Positions 36,579 through 47,831 of a stretch of 64,000 bases of DNA are shown in pieces. Where the stretch lies: NCBI RefSeq assembly GCF_028554725.1, contig NC_071670.1, positions 31,490,001 to 31,554,000 on the forward strand, in the 5' to 3' direction. This DNA comes from Zeugodacus cucurbitae. Its lineage: Eukaryota; Arthropoda; Insecta; Diptera; Tephritidae. The position numbers and the translations under genes are program-made. Position 1 is the first letter of the stretch, and each line of letters begins with the position of its first letter. Under the pieces are notes generated by a model that ran no database searches, was not told the origin of the DNA, and saw only the letters and a list, made by a program, of their open reading frames with translations.

Positions 36579-37102
36579 GATGAATACTCTTATGCATCTG
36601 AGCGTTTTTTCATTACTTTCAGTTTACAGACAAAAATCTTGAAAGACATGGCGCAAAAAAAAACTTTGAATATTCTTTATTTCTTTTTTTAAGTTTTATG
36701 AATCCTTAGACCGAATTTCACGTGGTAATTAATAACGTCGCACCCCTTTTCAAAATTTAAATTATTAAGCACCATAAAAATAAGAATGTAAATTTATGTA
36801 GAAGCCCAATTATTATGAGAAATTGTAATTGTGCTCATTGTAAATTATTTTATGCGTACGCGTAAATTACAAAAAATGTCTTACTAACGTATTTATATAT
36901 TTTTCTACGATAACATGACGTTACGAAGTACTATGAAAAAACGGTTGAAAGAAAAGGTGCAATTGGTCCATGTAATACCAAGTACAAAATAAATGTCAGT
37001 CTTTTATAAGTCATTTAGAAAATATATTAATATTAAATATTATTTAAATTTATGTGGAACTCATACCAGCTTGAAGTCTAAGTAGATATCGGTATCATAT
37101 AG
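36579..37102. other. No gene seen; AT-rich spacer
   Basis: AT-rich DNA between two (GTCY)n elements. No recognisable feature. Confidence 0.3.
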
Positions 37103-38087
37103 ATATCTTAATGAAACTTGGAACACATATTCCTTGGCACCCTGAGGAGGTTGCTTTCGAAAATGGGCAAAATCGGTCCACTGCCACGCCCACAAAATGG
37201 GGAAAAGCGAAAACACATAAAGTGCCATAACTAAACCATAAATAAAGTTATTAAAATAAAATTTGGAACACAGGATCGCATTAGGGAGGGCACATTTGGA
37301 TGTAATTTTTTTGAAGAAGTGAGCGTGGCCCCACCCTCAAGTAGGGTTTTTGTATTTATCTCACAAATCAATAAAGCTTTATAAACCAAACTTTCTGCAG
37401 TCGTTTATTCCACGCCATTTTCCATTTTGTAAAAAAATCTGAGCCATCTGCCATTTCTTATGTGAAATTTAGTGTTTCTGACGTTTTTCTTTATTGAGTT
37501 AACCCACTTCTAGTAGTTTTCAACCTATCCTTTGTATGGGAGGTGGGCGTGGTTATTATCCGATTTCTTTCATTTTTGGACTGTATAAGGAAATGGCTAA
37601 AATAAACGACTGCAGAAAGTTTGGTTTATATAGCTTTATTGGTTTGCGAGTTATATACAAAAAACCTATTTGGGGATGGGGTCACGCCCACTTTTCCAAA
37701 CAAATTACATCCAAATGTGCCCCTCCCTAATGGGATCCTATGTTCCAAATTTCATTTTCATAACTTTATTTATGGCTTAGTTATGACACTGTATAAGTTT
37801 TCGGTTTCCGCCATTTTGTGGGCGTGGCAGTGGACCGATTTTGCCCATTTTAGAAAGCAACCTCCTCAGGGTGCCAAGGAACATATGTTCCAAGTTTTAT
37901 TAAGATATCTTAATTTTCACTCAAGTTATCGCATGCACGGACAGACATCCGGATTTCAAATCCACTCGTCATCCTGATCATTTATGTATTAACCCCATAT
38001 CTAACTCTTATATTTCTTGGTGACACAAACAACCGTTAGGTGAACAAAACTATTATACTCTGTGCAACAGGTTGCGAGAGTATAAAA
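37103..38087. mobile_element. Two (GTCY)n elements in inverted orientation
   Basis: 37103-37407 is a plus-oriented internal fragment. 37408-38087 is a minus-oriented copy that ends with the head (GTTGCGAGAGTATAAAA). They meet at the words GTCGTTTATTCCACGCC. The result is a large inverted repeat: 37125-37407 pairs with about 37600-37882, with roughly 190 bases between. Read by eye the arms are close to 90% identical. A 118-codon frame at 37621-37977 lies within the repeat and is not supported as a gene. Confidence 0.8.
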
Positions 38088-38724
38088 ATGGAAAAAATAG
38101 TTGTGAAACCTTTCCAAATTAAATTTGTTTTAAGCTTAGATCAAATGATATCAATGACATATTACCCGGAGTGCCAAGAAAAAACTCGAACTCCATTCTG
38201 TTTCATCTGCGAGTGCCACTGAAGGTTAAAACTTCCTTGTTTAAGAGCATTCATTCAAATGCAGCAGTAGGAAAATCAAAAGCTTTGTGGGCTAGTGTTC
38301 AAAGTCGTACGAGCAAGTTATAGTATTTATGTACACAAGACCAATAAAAGTTTCATTTCAAAAGCAAAACAAAGATACTTATTAGTATTCCATTTTTCAG
38401 TGATTTGCTTTCAACTACTCAATGCGTTTCTGTTTTCTGTTGATCTTTCTCAGCAAAAGTTCATTGAGGTAATAACTTAATGGAAAAGCACAAATAAAAA
38501 ATATTTCATATGAATTTAGAAACAAAATAGAGGAAATAAAGTACGAAGTGAGGTAAAAGTTTTTGGATAAATTTTCTATATTTTATTGGTATGAAGAATC
38601 AAAGAAGGAAAAAGAATGAATATGGTATAAACTAATAAATTTTCATTTATATTAGTTGTTAAATGTTCTATGAACGCCACTATCCAATTTGTATGTGAAA
38701 TGGCTCGCTGATTTCGAAAATCGA
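38088..38724. other. No gene seen; AT-rich spacer
   Basis: Two 60-codon frames without motifs and nothing else recognised. Confidence 0.3.
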
Positions 38725-38815
38725 GTTAATTTTTTTTTATGGATACGTTTTTGAGATATTTGCAATTTACCGTTATCAAATATCTCAAAAACGTATCCAT
38801 AAGAAAAAAATTAAC
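38725..38815. repeat. Nearly perfect hairpin with 38-39-base arms
   Basis: The left arm 38725-38762 and right arm 38777-38815 are complementary throughout apart from one or two positions in a T/A run. The loop is 14 bases (38763-38776). The paired core is ATGGATACGTTTTTGAGATA. Such arms could give a double-stranded RNA stem if transcribed, or be the relic of a palindromic foldback element. No flanking target duplication was found. A 115-codon frame starting within it at 38739 has no recognisable motif. Confidence 0.85.
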
Positions 38816-39744
38816 AATTACGGAACTGCTTTCGGTACTGAGATCGAACATCTCTATAGCTACCGTGATGGATCTTAAATTATTGAACAGCCAGTGTGAT
38901 TGTAATTCAATTTTTTACACGTACATCAGTAAATTTACCAAAGAGACAGAAGTAGTGTTTAATCTGGCGTTCTATAATTCTCGCATATACTCGTTACTAA
39001 TTATTTCCATATTTTTGCCTTTTTATTTACAACAACCAATATTTGTATCAACTATACAGTATTCAAAGTATGGCCGTTATTGCTAAAAAAATATGCGGGT
39101 AGATCTTCAATAAATACATTTCGGACTAATGAATAATATCCATACAATAATCTAAACGGAAAATAAGCAGTAACTATAATATCTGGGCCACAGTATGTTG
39201 ATCATACGCAGTGGTGAACGTTGTCATTACGAGTTTAACTCGATAATATGTAATTAAGAAGCGAGATTTACCACACAAAATTCATCTCTTGTAAATTCGT
39301 GATTAAAAAATTATCACCGTTGGCGTTAATTAATGCATTAATGAGTGGCTGCTTCGCTGGTTGATGACTTTTATACTTCATTGGTCAATAAATGGTGGAT
39401 ATTTTATGCAAATATTGAATTTGTTTTGTTTTTGCAAGTAAATGTTCGTCATCACTCACGTGTGGCATGTAAGTTTTTTTAATTTTAATAGCTAGTAAAT
39501 GGTAATGGCAAACAACTGTGAAACAATGTTCCAAGCGAAGGAGTGTGAGAAGGATTGGCAAACGATTGGTGTTGCGCCCACTTACTGAAAAGCAGTAAAA
39601 ATAACAATTTATGTATATGTCAGAGTTTATGAAGAGTTAAACAATTATGTAACCATGCTACGCAACAGGAAGTAGTTTGCGGAGCTGCAAGGAGCGGTAT
39701 AGGTCAAACTTACAAATTTATTTTTCGCTTGCGCCTTCCACACA
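38816..39744. other. No gene seen; AT-rich spacer
   Basis: The only longer frame is the unassigned one running out of the hairpin to 39086. No other feature was recognised. Confidence 0.3.
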
Positions 39745-40460
39745 CAAAATGTCGTCACTGTCTTCTATTTGGTTACTTCATCGAGAACACGGTTTACATC
39801 TACGCCTTTTATCACCGGCTCTACCATCGAATACTTTTTCACTTTCATCATTCATATTTACAACTTGGAGCGCAGCCGCTGGATGTATATTCGCTGGGTA
39901 ATGTCAATGTCGTGATACAATTCAACTTTTGACCGGATACGATACTTGTCACCATTAATCTTACAAAAAACTTTTCTCTTGAACACGCCGAGAGCAAACA
40001 TACAGAAACACGGGTACTACGGCCGACTTGTAGAGTATTGGTTTTGTCTGTTGAGAGAGGGATCTACATTCTAACTGCTTACTAGGCCCGTTATAGCAGC
40101 GATTTGCAATTGCTACATAGTGCCCAGCTATCAACTCATTCTCCTTAATACTCCTGTTGGTAGCAAATATATACATCTCCCAAGCCCCAATCTTGGCGAT
40201 TCCCACTCGATAAAACCATACCTTCGGGTACTTTTTGTTTGCTACGCCCAATTATGTCGTAACATAGGCAAGCAACTGAACATAGTGGCAAAATATTGTA
40301 GCCGCCCAAAGAACACCAGTGAAGTAATCCCCATGACAAAGTTGAGTAGGTCACTAGTTAAGGAGCCGCCTTGTCTAAAACTTCGCCAGGTAGCAAAGGG
40401 TATGCAAATGCGTTTACCACAATATTTTCGAGTCTTCTCCGGGATTTCGTGGATTTGATA
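39745..40460 (-). pseudogene. Decayed reverse transcriptase fragment of an RTE-like LINE
   Basis: Reading leftward on the minus strand: FRQGGSLTSDLLNFVM, then QLLAY with the catalytic aspartates lost in a frameshift, then DIIGRSKQKV, AIANRCYNGPSKQLECRSL, LYKSAVVPVFLY, LGVFKRKVFCKI, ELYHDIDITQRIYIQRLR and NDESEKVFDGRAGDKRRR. The order is palm, thumb and C-terminus of the reverse transcriptase seen in the 4.4- and 20.1-kb copies, but more diverged. Multiple stops and shifts show it is dead. Frames on the plus strand at 39677-40458 are shadows. Confidence 0.8.
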
Positions 40461-42850
40461 CTACAGCTAACCATGTGATAAAATCTTTCAAAGTCTTATG
40501 AGATGAGATATGACAGGTTACCCTCATCGAGTAACCGTAACCTTTCATTATGTGGTTTCTAAAAGTTATTAGGTGAAACAACAGTAACAATTATAACATT
40601 TTAAGTGAGCACTAACTTTTTTTTACTTGCCACGTAAAAAAAATCGGCAAAAGTACAGCTCCGATGTATAGAGGAAATTATAAGTGAACTGCATAACATA
40701 ATATTACATTTAAACACCTAGTACTTCCTAATTTCAATTACTTAAACTGTTTGAAGTAACAATTGGAATACCAAGCTTTTGGACAAAGAATTAGAATCAA
40801 GGAAATAATGAAAACTTTGTATTTGCGTATTTGACAATACAAAAAGCCTTACTAGAAAAAGTAATCATTTGACAGGTAAACGTGTAAGTACAGATTTACA
40901 TCAGTGTAAAGATAGCACAGATTAATTGAAACCGGTAAATGCCACTTTTTTTGCTATGTACCGAGTCATAATACTATTTTCTATCCTATACACCATAGGA
41001 GAACTTTTGAATTTTTGGAGATTAGAGTATTGAACTTATATTTATTAAATCTAGAACATCATCATTATTAATTAAAAAAAAAAACAATTAAATTAATCAA
41101 AATTTATGATGTGTCCTATTCTTTCAAGCAGAGAAAATGTCATTTCCACAGTTGCTGCTATTTCGTTGCCAATTGTCAATAGTCAAAAGTTATATAATAC
41201 TTCATTATTTATTCCCTTCTGAAGCGTCGTAAATCTCGTGGTGTTTCATGTATCATGCATGGCTTTTTACCATGAAATAGTGTTTGTTGAATAAAGGAGG
41301 ATAAATGAAATAGAATTTAGATAGAATACAGTTTGTGAATATATACTCCTATATATAAATCCCGACATTAGGCCTAGACGCCATATCGAAGCTGTAGAGT
41401 AAAAGTGCTTGCTACTTTTCAGGAGCTATTTTTGCCGTTCTTAATGAAACAAATGCCCTATATATTGTTTTGAAACACATTCGTAGGGCACAAGAAAATA
41501 GCTTTTATAGATACCTTACATTCTTATTTTTGTCGTTCCTGTAACAATTTAAGAAGTCACCGAAAATAATTAAAATTTAAAGAATATGAAGGTTTTCTCT
41601 AATCCTAGTTCCAAATCACATTATGATACTCGAGCATTTAGAGGTACAAAGGCACTCGCCCTTGCAATTGAGAAATTTAAGTACAATTTTTTGGTAGTAA
41701 AATACTTACTAATTAGTTCAAAACGATAAATGAAATCGTTGATTCGCTGATTCCGCTTGCATTGATTTTAACACTTACTACAAATTATATTTAATTAGTT
41801 AAGTGAATGCTGTTCAAGTGAGCATCAAAGCGAACAGTTGAAGGGGCATAACGTTTTAAAATATTAAGGCATAAACTTAATACAGCTTATTGAAAATTAT
41901 TCCAACACTTGTGAGCCATTAAATAGGTCATTCTGTTATTATTTTCACAATTCTTAGAGTTACTCATTTAAGTTTATATTTATTTCCTTATTGTAATTAA
42001 CTGTTTTCATTTTTACTTCGGATACACATTTCTCGTTATTCCGTCCGTTATTATTTAATTAAATTATTGTTCTAAAGCAACAATATTGAGTTTACATAAA
42101 CTTAAATGGAAAAGGAGAACTAGTTTCCATCATTCAAAAGATACCCTTACTTTTCTGGATTATATTCAAATGGAAACTCATATCATTATTAAATAAACTT
42201 ACATTAAAGTAACTTAATTGTTGACCAAAACTTTTTATATGCTCGTTGCATATTATAAGGCCATTAATCAGGCTTCTATAAATCTGTGCCATTATATTTG
42301 CTAATTTCCTATCGCTCCCATTTTCATAAGTAATTTCATATTTTTGTTTACGTTTCCTTTCGTTTTCCTTTATTTGAAATTCCTGCGATAGTAATAAAGT
42401 TAATGTAGAAGGCAACGTTTATGATGTAGATAAAGGCAAGGGTTAGTGAACGCATAAATATCACGTATAATAATGTTTCGAGTTATACTGCTTTTAGCTC
42501 CAATTAATTAACCATTCTGCTTTCTACATTAGAGAGTGCGTATAACAATATTATTGCCTAAGAGTTAATTTGGCTTCATGGCTTCCCATCAATACGAGTA
42601 TGTTGCTTGTGATATCCTTATGTATGCACTAAATATAGTGTTTTCAATTTTTCAAAAATCAAATAGTAGGAACAGTCGTCATTTTAATTTTTTTGCTACT
42701 TGCTTTGCTGTGGCTTTCGATTATGATCATAAGTCGTCGGTAGTCGCAGTCGCAAAAATTGGTGTACTTGAATGTTTGCTGATTTTGATTCCTGTTGCTA
42801 TTGCTTGCAGTGAATAACAACTAGCGCCGACTGTTTGCTTTATGCAAACC
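40461..42850. other. No gene seen; AT-rich spacer
   Basis: Short frames, including 42134-42415 (minus) and 42578-42817 (plus), have no recognisable domain. No RNA gene or transposon end was identified. Confidence 0.3.
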
Positions 42851-43002
42851 ACTAAAGCTATAATATATATAAACCAAAATTTCCTCCCATACAAAGGTTA
42901 GGTTAAAAATGACTAACAGTGCGATAGCTTACTGACGGAAAACATCAGAAAGACTAAATTTTACAAAAGAAATGGCAGGAGGCAGCTACACTTAGATTTT
43001 TT
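42851..43002 (+). mobile_element. Internal fragment of a (GTCY)n element
   Basis: CACTAAAGCTATAATATA, CTCCCATACAAAGGTTAGG, AACATCAGAAAGAC and GGCAGGAGGCAGC match the interior of the full copy that starts immediately to the right. The fragment therefore represents a second, older insertion abutting it head-on. Confidence 0.65.
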
Positions 43003-43803
43003 TATACTCTCGCAACCTGTTGCACAGAGTATAATAGTTTTGTTCACATAATGGTTGTTTGTGTCACCAAGAAATATAAGAGTTAGATATGGGGTTATAT
43101 ATACATAAATGATCAGGATGACGAGTGGATTTGAAACTCGGATGTCTGTCCGTCCGTCTGTCCGTCTGTCCGTGCAAGCGATAACTTGAGTAAAAGTTAA
43201 GATATCTTAATGAAACTTGGAACATATGTTCCTTGGCACCCTGAGGAGGTTGCTTTCGAAAATGGCGAAAATGGCGGTCCACTGCCACGCCCACAAAATA
43301 GCGGAAACCGAAAACCTATACAGTGTCATAACTAAGCCATAAATAAAGTTATGAAAATGAAATTTAGAACATAGGATCTCATTAGGGGCACATTTGGATG
43401 TAATTTTTTTGGAAAAGTGGGCGTGACCCCGCCCCCAAATAGGTTTTTTGTATATAACTCGCAAACCAATAAAGCAATATAAACCAAACTTTCTGCAGTC
43501 GTTTATTTTAGCCATTTCCTTATACACTCCAAAAATTAAAGAAATCGGATAGTAACCAGAGAACGGCTTCCGTTGAGCGCAAAAATGTTCATGCACAAAC
43601 AATACCCGAACTATCAGCCCATTCGGCTCAAGCGCTCAAAATGGCATTCGTGAATATATTCGCTACTGAGCTAAATTCAGCTCAATTGTGGTAAAATCGT
43701 TTGCTTGCTGAGTTTATTCACGCTCGTGTTGTAACAGCTCTACTCAGGCGTTCGCTCATTCGGCTCAACAATGATCGTGTTGAATGAAAACAAGCACACA
43801 AAA

Positions 43804-43898
43804 GAGCAAACTCAACTTCTATGAGCAAACTCAACGGGTATGAGCAAACTCAACACATGTGAATAAACTCACGGTGCTTGAATAAATGCGCAACCAGC
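43804..43898 (+). repeat. Five 19-base tandem repeats inside the hAT element
   Basis: Units start at 43804, 43823, 43842, 43861 and 43880. The first three share GAGCAAACTCAAC exactly. The last two (GAATAAACTCACGG..., GAATAAATGCGCAAC...) are diverged. The repeat carries the GAGC and CTCA words that recur through the element. Confidence 0.9.
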
Positions 43899-43984
43899 AG
43901 CGCTACTGGTTTTGTAAAATCCGTTGGCACACACACATGCATATATACATATATATACTTACATATATAATTGTATATGTATAC

Positions 43985-44261
43985 CAAAGAACTGCAAAAC
44001 TCACTTTTTCCTTGAATCAGTTCATATGCAAAAGTTTCTATTCACTTCCAATCACTGAGCGAAAGTGAGCTAAAAATTTCGTGAAGTGAGCAAACGTGAG
44101 CAAAGCATTTCGGACCGAAGGCTCACATTGTACGCGAATGAGCGGTGCGGCGACATGAGCTGATTTTTGCTCAACGCTGTGTTTCGCTCAGTGATTGGAA
44201 TTGATTAGAAAATTTTGCGTATGAGCTGATTCAAGGAAAAAGTGAGTTTTGCAGTTCTCTG
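43985..44261. mobile_element. Foldback (long inverted repeat) element forming the right end of the hAT insertion
   Basis: The arms 43985-44063 and 44183-44261 are 79 bases each and nearly complementary, starting CAAAGAACTGCAAAACTCAC on the left and CAGAGAACTGCAAAACTCAC read from the right. Only about 120 bases separate them. The right end is shared with the surrounding hAT element, so this may be a hAT MITE inserted at, or partly duplicated from, the end of its relative. Confidence 0.8.
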
Positions 44262-44836
44262 ATAATAACCACGCCCCCCTCCCATACAAAGGTTACGTTG
44301 AAAATTACTAAAAGTGCGTTAACTCACTAACCAAAAACGTCAGAAACACCAAATTGTACATAGGAAATGGCAGAAGGAATCTGCACTGAGATTTTTTTAC
44401 AAAATGGAAAATGGGGGTGGCGTCGCCCACTTATGGGTCAAAAACCATATCTCAAGAACAACTGGACAGATTTCAATGAAATTCGGTACGAAACACTTTC
44501 TTGACACCCTGATGACACGGGTGGAATATGGGCGAAATCGGTTCACAACTACGTCTACTTCCCATATAACTCAATTTTGAATTCTTTTGATTCGTTCACT
44601 TTATAATGCATATATACATTAGGAACAAATGAAGATATTACACAAATACTGTATTTGAGCTGTGACATCACTTGTGGAAAAATTGTCAAAATCGAACCAT
44701 GACTTTTCAAGGCCCCTGATATCGAACATGAAGAACTCAGTGCCTAAGGGTAATTTTTCACCGAAAATATAGGTAAATCCCTCAAGAGAGTATAAAATGT
44801 TCGGTTACACCCGAACTTAGCCCTTCCTTACTTGTT

Positions 44837-47135
44837 ACAAAATGGAAAGTGTGTGTGGTTAAGCTATAAATATGCGCTCACAAAAATTCGATGAAAATCA
44901 TTATAAAGTGTATATAAGGGCTGACCTGGACAAATTTCAATTATTTTTGCACAAAGCTAGATTACATCCTTAAGTTTGGAAAAATAACTAATAACCATTG
45001 CCGCTGCTGTTATTGTAATATTATTTTGTTATTACTTAGCAAGCAACAATAAATTAGCTATGAACATTTATAAAATTATGATACATTTATAATTAAGCTC
45101 TTTAAATTTGAGTGTGTATATGTATTTCTCATAAAAGATAAAAACATATACAGTATATACATACATATAATATAAACATACATATATAAATATAGAAATA
45201 TACGGTGCGAAAACGTCAGCTGAGTAATTAGGTTAATTGGATTATTCGAATAATTAATCTTCATATTGTTTCTGAAATTTATTTATTAATTTCAATTGTC
45301 AAATTTATTGGCACATATAAACATACAAGCAATTTTTAATTTGATTTTAATTCAAAATATATTAATTTTATATATTTGTTAACATGCACGTCCCTCCTTT
45401 GAAAAATGGTACTCTTTAAGAAAAATATATTCGAGAAAAACACCAACTCATTTTACCTGTAGTACATATGTAAATATATATATTTTTTGTAATCATTTTC
45501 GTGTGCATGTGATTTGTTTCACCACAAAATAATCATAAATGTGACCACTTTTTATTATACTGTAAAGAAGCTGCAGTACATTTGTTTACAAGGAGAAGAA
45601 CCTCTCAAGAACAAACACCTGAGTACGCATAATGATCCTTGAGTACCGGAACGTGACTCAGCGGAGAGTTAAGCATTTGAAGTATAATATTAACGGGAAT
45701 GAAGTCACATTTATTACACAATGGAAGTGAAAAAAGTGCAGGAAATGTAAACATCTTCGTTCGCGATATGGTAAATGAAAAATGTTTCTCACTTTGCGCT
45801 GTACTTGACGGACATATTTCACCAATTAGTAGTCAAGATATGCTTGCATTGCTACATAAACTTAAATTATTATTAGCTTAAATATAAAGTTTGATATAAA
45901 CGAAAGAATACGAGCGATTTACAATGCAAAAAATTATTAAACTGCACCTGGTACAAGGAAACTATCGTAAATTATAAAAATTGTATATACATATATATGT
46001 AAACCATTTCTTTATATATTATTTATATATATTTTGTTTATTTCCATAATTTAGTACTTCCATAAATTCAATGGCCAGCCAACTTTAAAACTTGCTTGTC
46101 TCAAAGGATACCTGTAGCATACCCTTTCCTGCTTTGCTTCCGCATCTGCTCAACCGAAAAGGATTAAATTGCATTAAATGCGTAAGCATGAACAATGGTG
46201 TTGAGCACGCCTCACCACCAACAGTACTAAGTGGCACAATAGCTAGTTATATCCCAACGCATAAAATATCCAAAATCAGCTTGGCGCTAATTAGTGAGAT
46301 TTTAGCTAGGAGGTATAAAATCCGAACAGTAGAATTACGGTGCTCTGAGTTCATGGAGTTGACTTGTCTAATCCGTTATTGCGGACTGGACTTAATAATA
46401 ATTGCGCGACCAATAACAACAATAAGCTGCAAATAAATTTTGATTTATATACGAATACTATGTTCAAACATTAGTACTTGACTTATCTTAGAGATAGGAA
46501 AGTTTTTGCTGCTATCGATAATTTTATTAAAATATTTATATTATTGTTGATACTTATGCTATCTAGTGTGAAGGATTATAATATGATGACACTAAAAATA
46601 TTAATGAAATTAAATAATGCTATCTTTTGCAATAATCTAACATAAGGTAAACCAATATACTCGTGAATTGATCATACACTAAAGTTGGGAAGTTCACTTA
46701 AATGAATTGAAATTTGATTCTGTGTAGTATCAGAATTGTCAGTGGGAATTAAAATATAATATTGTTTTATCCTATTTGCACATTGTATTGCATAATTCCT
46801 AGTAACAAGATTAGAGGCAGGCAAATCCATGAAACAAGTTGACCTCTTTGTTACGATTGTTATGATGAACTAATTGAGTTCTCAATACTTTTAAATACAG
46901 CTCTAATTTATTTATATTAGAGAGTGCTCTTTATTTAGTAGAGCGCAAAGCAAGTTATTTATATAACTTAATTCTATTCAAATTTGATTTGTTTAGAATA
47001 TATATACATAAAATGTTTACCGAAACAGGATTATACGCGCCAATACCTTTGTAAGAAATATTAGAGTACAAACTCTTTGTATGTTATTATATAAGCAAAA
47101 ATATTTATTATGAATGCATTGCTATCTCCATATGA
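44837..47135. other. No gene seen; AT-rich spacer
   Basis: A 114-codon plus-strand frame at 46092-46436 has no recognisable domain and no initiation or splice context that supports it. 45699-45881 is likewise unassigned. Nothing else was recognised. Confidence 0.3.
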
Positions 47136-47137
47136 TA

Positions 47138-47829
47138 CGAGGGCTGCTATATATATTTCTGGCCTAGGCAACACTAAGTGTTGCCAGGTGCAATCTGACA
47201 TTTCCATTGGAAAGTTTGACACTTTTTAGCATAACATCACTCAGAACGTTTTGTCATTTAATCGTGAATTGTTTTATTTACAGAGAATTAAAAATTCATA
47301 TCGGCAAAAAAATGGAATTAACTCGTGAACATTTTCGTGAGATCATTTCTGACAACTTTCGACGTGGAATATCGCGACAAGAGTGCATCGATGAACTAAA
47401 ATCTTTGTATGGCTATGAAGCACCATTCTATAGCACTGTGAAAAACTGGTACAACGAATTCAATCGTGGCCGACGCTCGCTCAAAGACGAATTCCATGAA
47501 GGTCGTCCAAAAACAGCCGTTGTGACAGGAAACATCGATGCCGTACGTTAACTGATAATGCAAGACCGTCATGTAATATACGTTCAGATAGAGGCATGCC
47601 TATGCATTTCTCCCACCTGGCCGTAAAAAAAGGTTTGTTCTCGTTGGATCCCGCACAATTTGACAATCGCTCAAAAAAGGCTCAAAAAAAGTGCTTTGAA
47701 AATTGGTTTGAGCGCATGCAAAAGTGTATAAATCTTGATGGAGAATATTTTGAAAAACTATAAAACCATTTTCGTTGATAAATATTCCTATTTTCATTAT
47801 TAGGCCAGAAATATATATAGTAGCCCTCG
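47138..47829 (+). mobile_element. mariner element (irritans/mauritiana type) with a large internal deletion
   Basis: The terminal inverted repeats begin CGAGGGCTGCTATATATAT on the left and CGAGGGCTACTATATATAT read from the right, with one difference over about 29 bases. Both ends abut TA (47136-47137 and 47830-47831). At 692 bp it is about half the usual 1.3 kb. It retains the two ends of the transposase gene and little of the catalytic centre. Confidence 0.92.
47312..47763 (+). pseudogene. mariner transposase remnant, N- and C-terminal ends only
   Basis: The start at 47312 gives MELTREHFREIISDNFRRG, then CIDELKSLYG, FNRGRRSLKDEF and EGRPKTAV, the paired helix-turn-helix DNA-binding region. 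A nonsense TAA near 47549 ends the frame. Scraps of the linker follow (LAV KK, SRWIPHNL-like wording) with small deletions. The sequence then jumps to the C-terminal CFENWFERMQKCINLDGEY and stops at TAA 47761-47763. The catalytic aspartates are all missing. It cannot make transposase but retains ends that an active mariner might recognise. Confidence 0.9.
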
Positions 47830-47831
47830 TA

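Larger units (their letters stand above)
43557..44261. mobile_element. hobo-like hAT non-autonomous element
   Basis: The ends read CAGAGAACGGC and, on the other strand, CAGAGAACTGC, the latter matching the hobo-type terminus. They are flanked by ATAGTAAC (43549-43556) and ATAATAAC (44262-44269), an 8-base duplication with one difference, as expected for hAT. The host sequence is the (GTCY)n element, so this insertion is the younger. No transposase is encoded. The interior is crowded with TGAGC/GCTCA words, which may be subterminal transposase sites. Confidence 0.85.
43003..44836 (+). mobile_element. (GTCY)n element, full-length copy split by a hAT insertion
   Basis: The head TATACTCTCGCAACC with GTTGC and AGAGTATA forms a hairpin (43003-43033). 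Next come GATCAGGATGACGAG, a seven-unit (GTCY)n core near 43143-43171, GGCACCCTGAGGAGG and CCACTGCCACGCCC. A 705-base insertion then interrupts it at 43557. It resumes at 44270 with CACGCCCCCCTCCC and continues to the tail: AGAGAGTATAAA, the hairpin GTTCGGTTACACCCGAAC and CCCTTCCTTACTTGTT. Without the insertion it is about 1.12 kb. The two minus-strand frames within it are not genes. Confidence 0.85.

Noticed and set aside
37621..37977. 118-codon frame with FIYGLVMTLYKFSV, also seen at 26919 and in the minus strand at 43207-43602
   Set aside because: The shared peptide reflects the shared DNA of the (GTCY)n family. Frames start and stop at different places in each copy and none keeps a common start.
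46092..46436. 114-codon plus-strand frame
   Set aside because: No domain or family resemblance and no supporting signals nearby.
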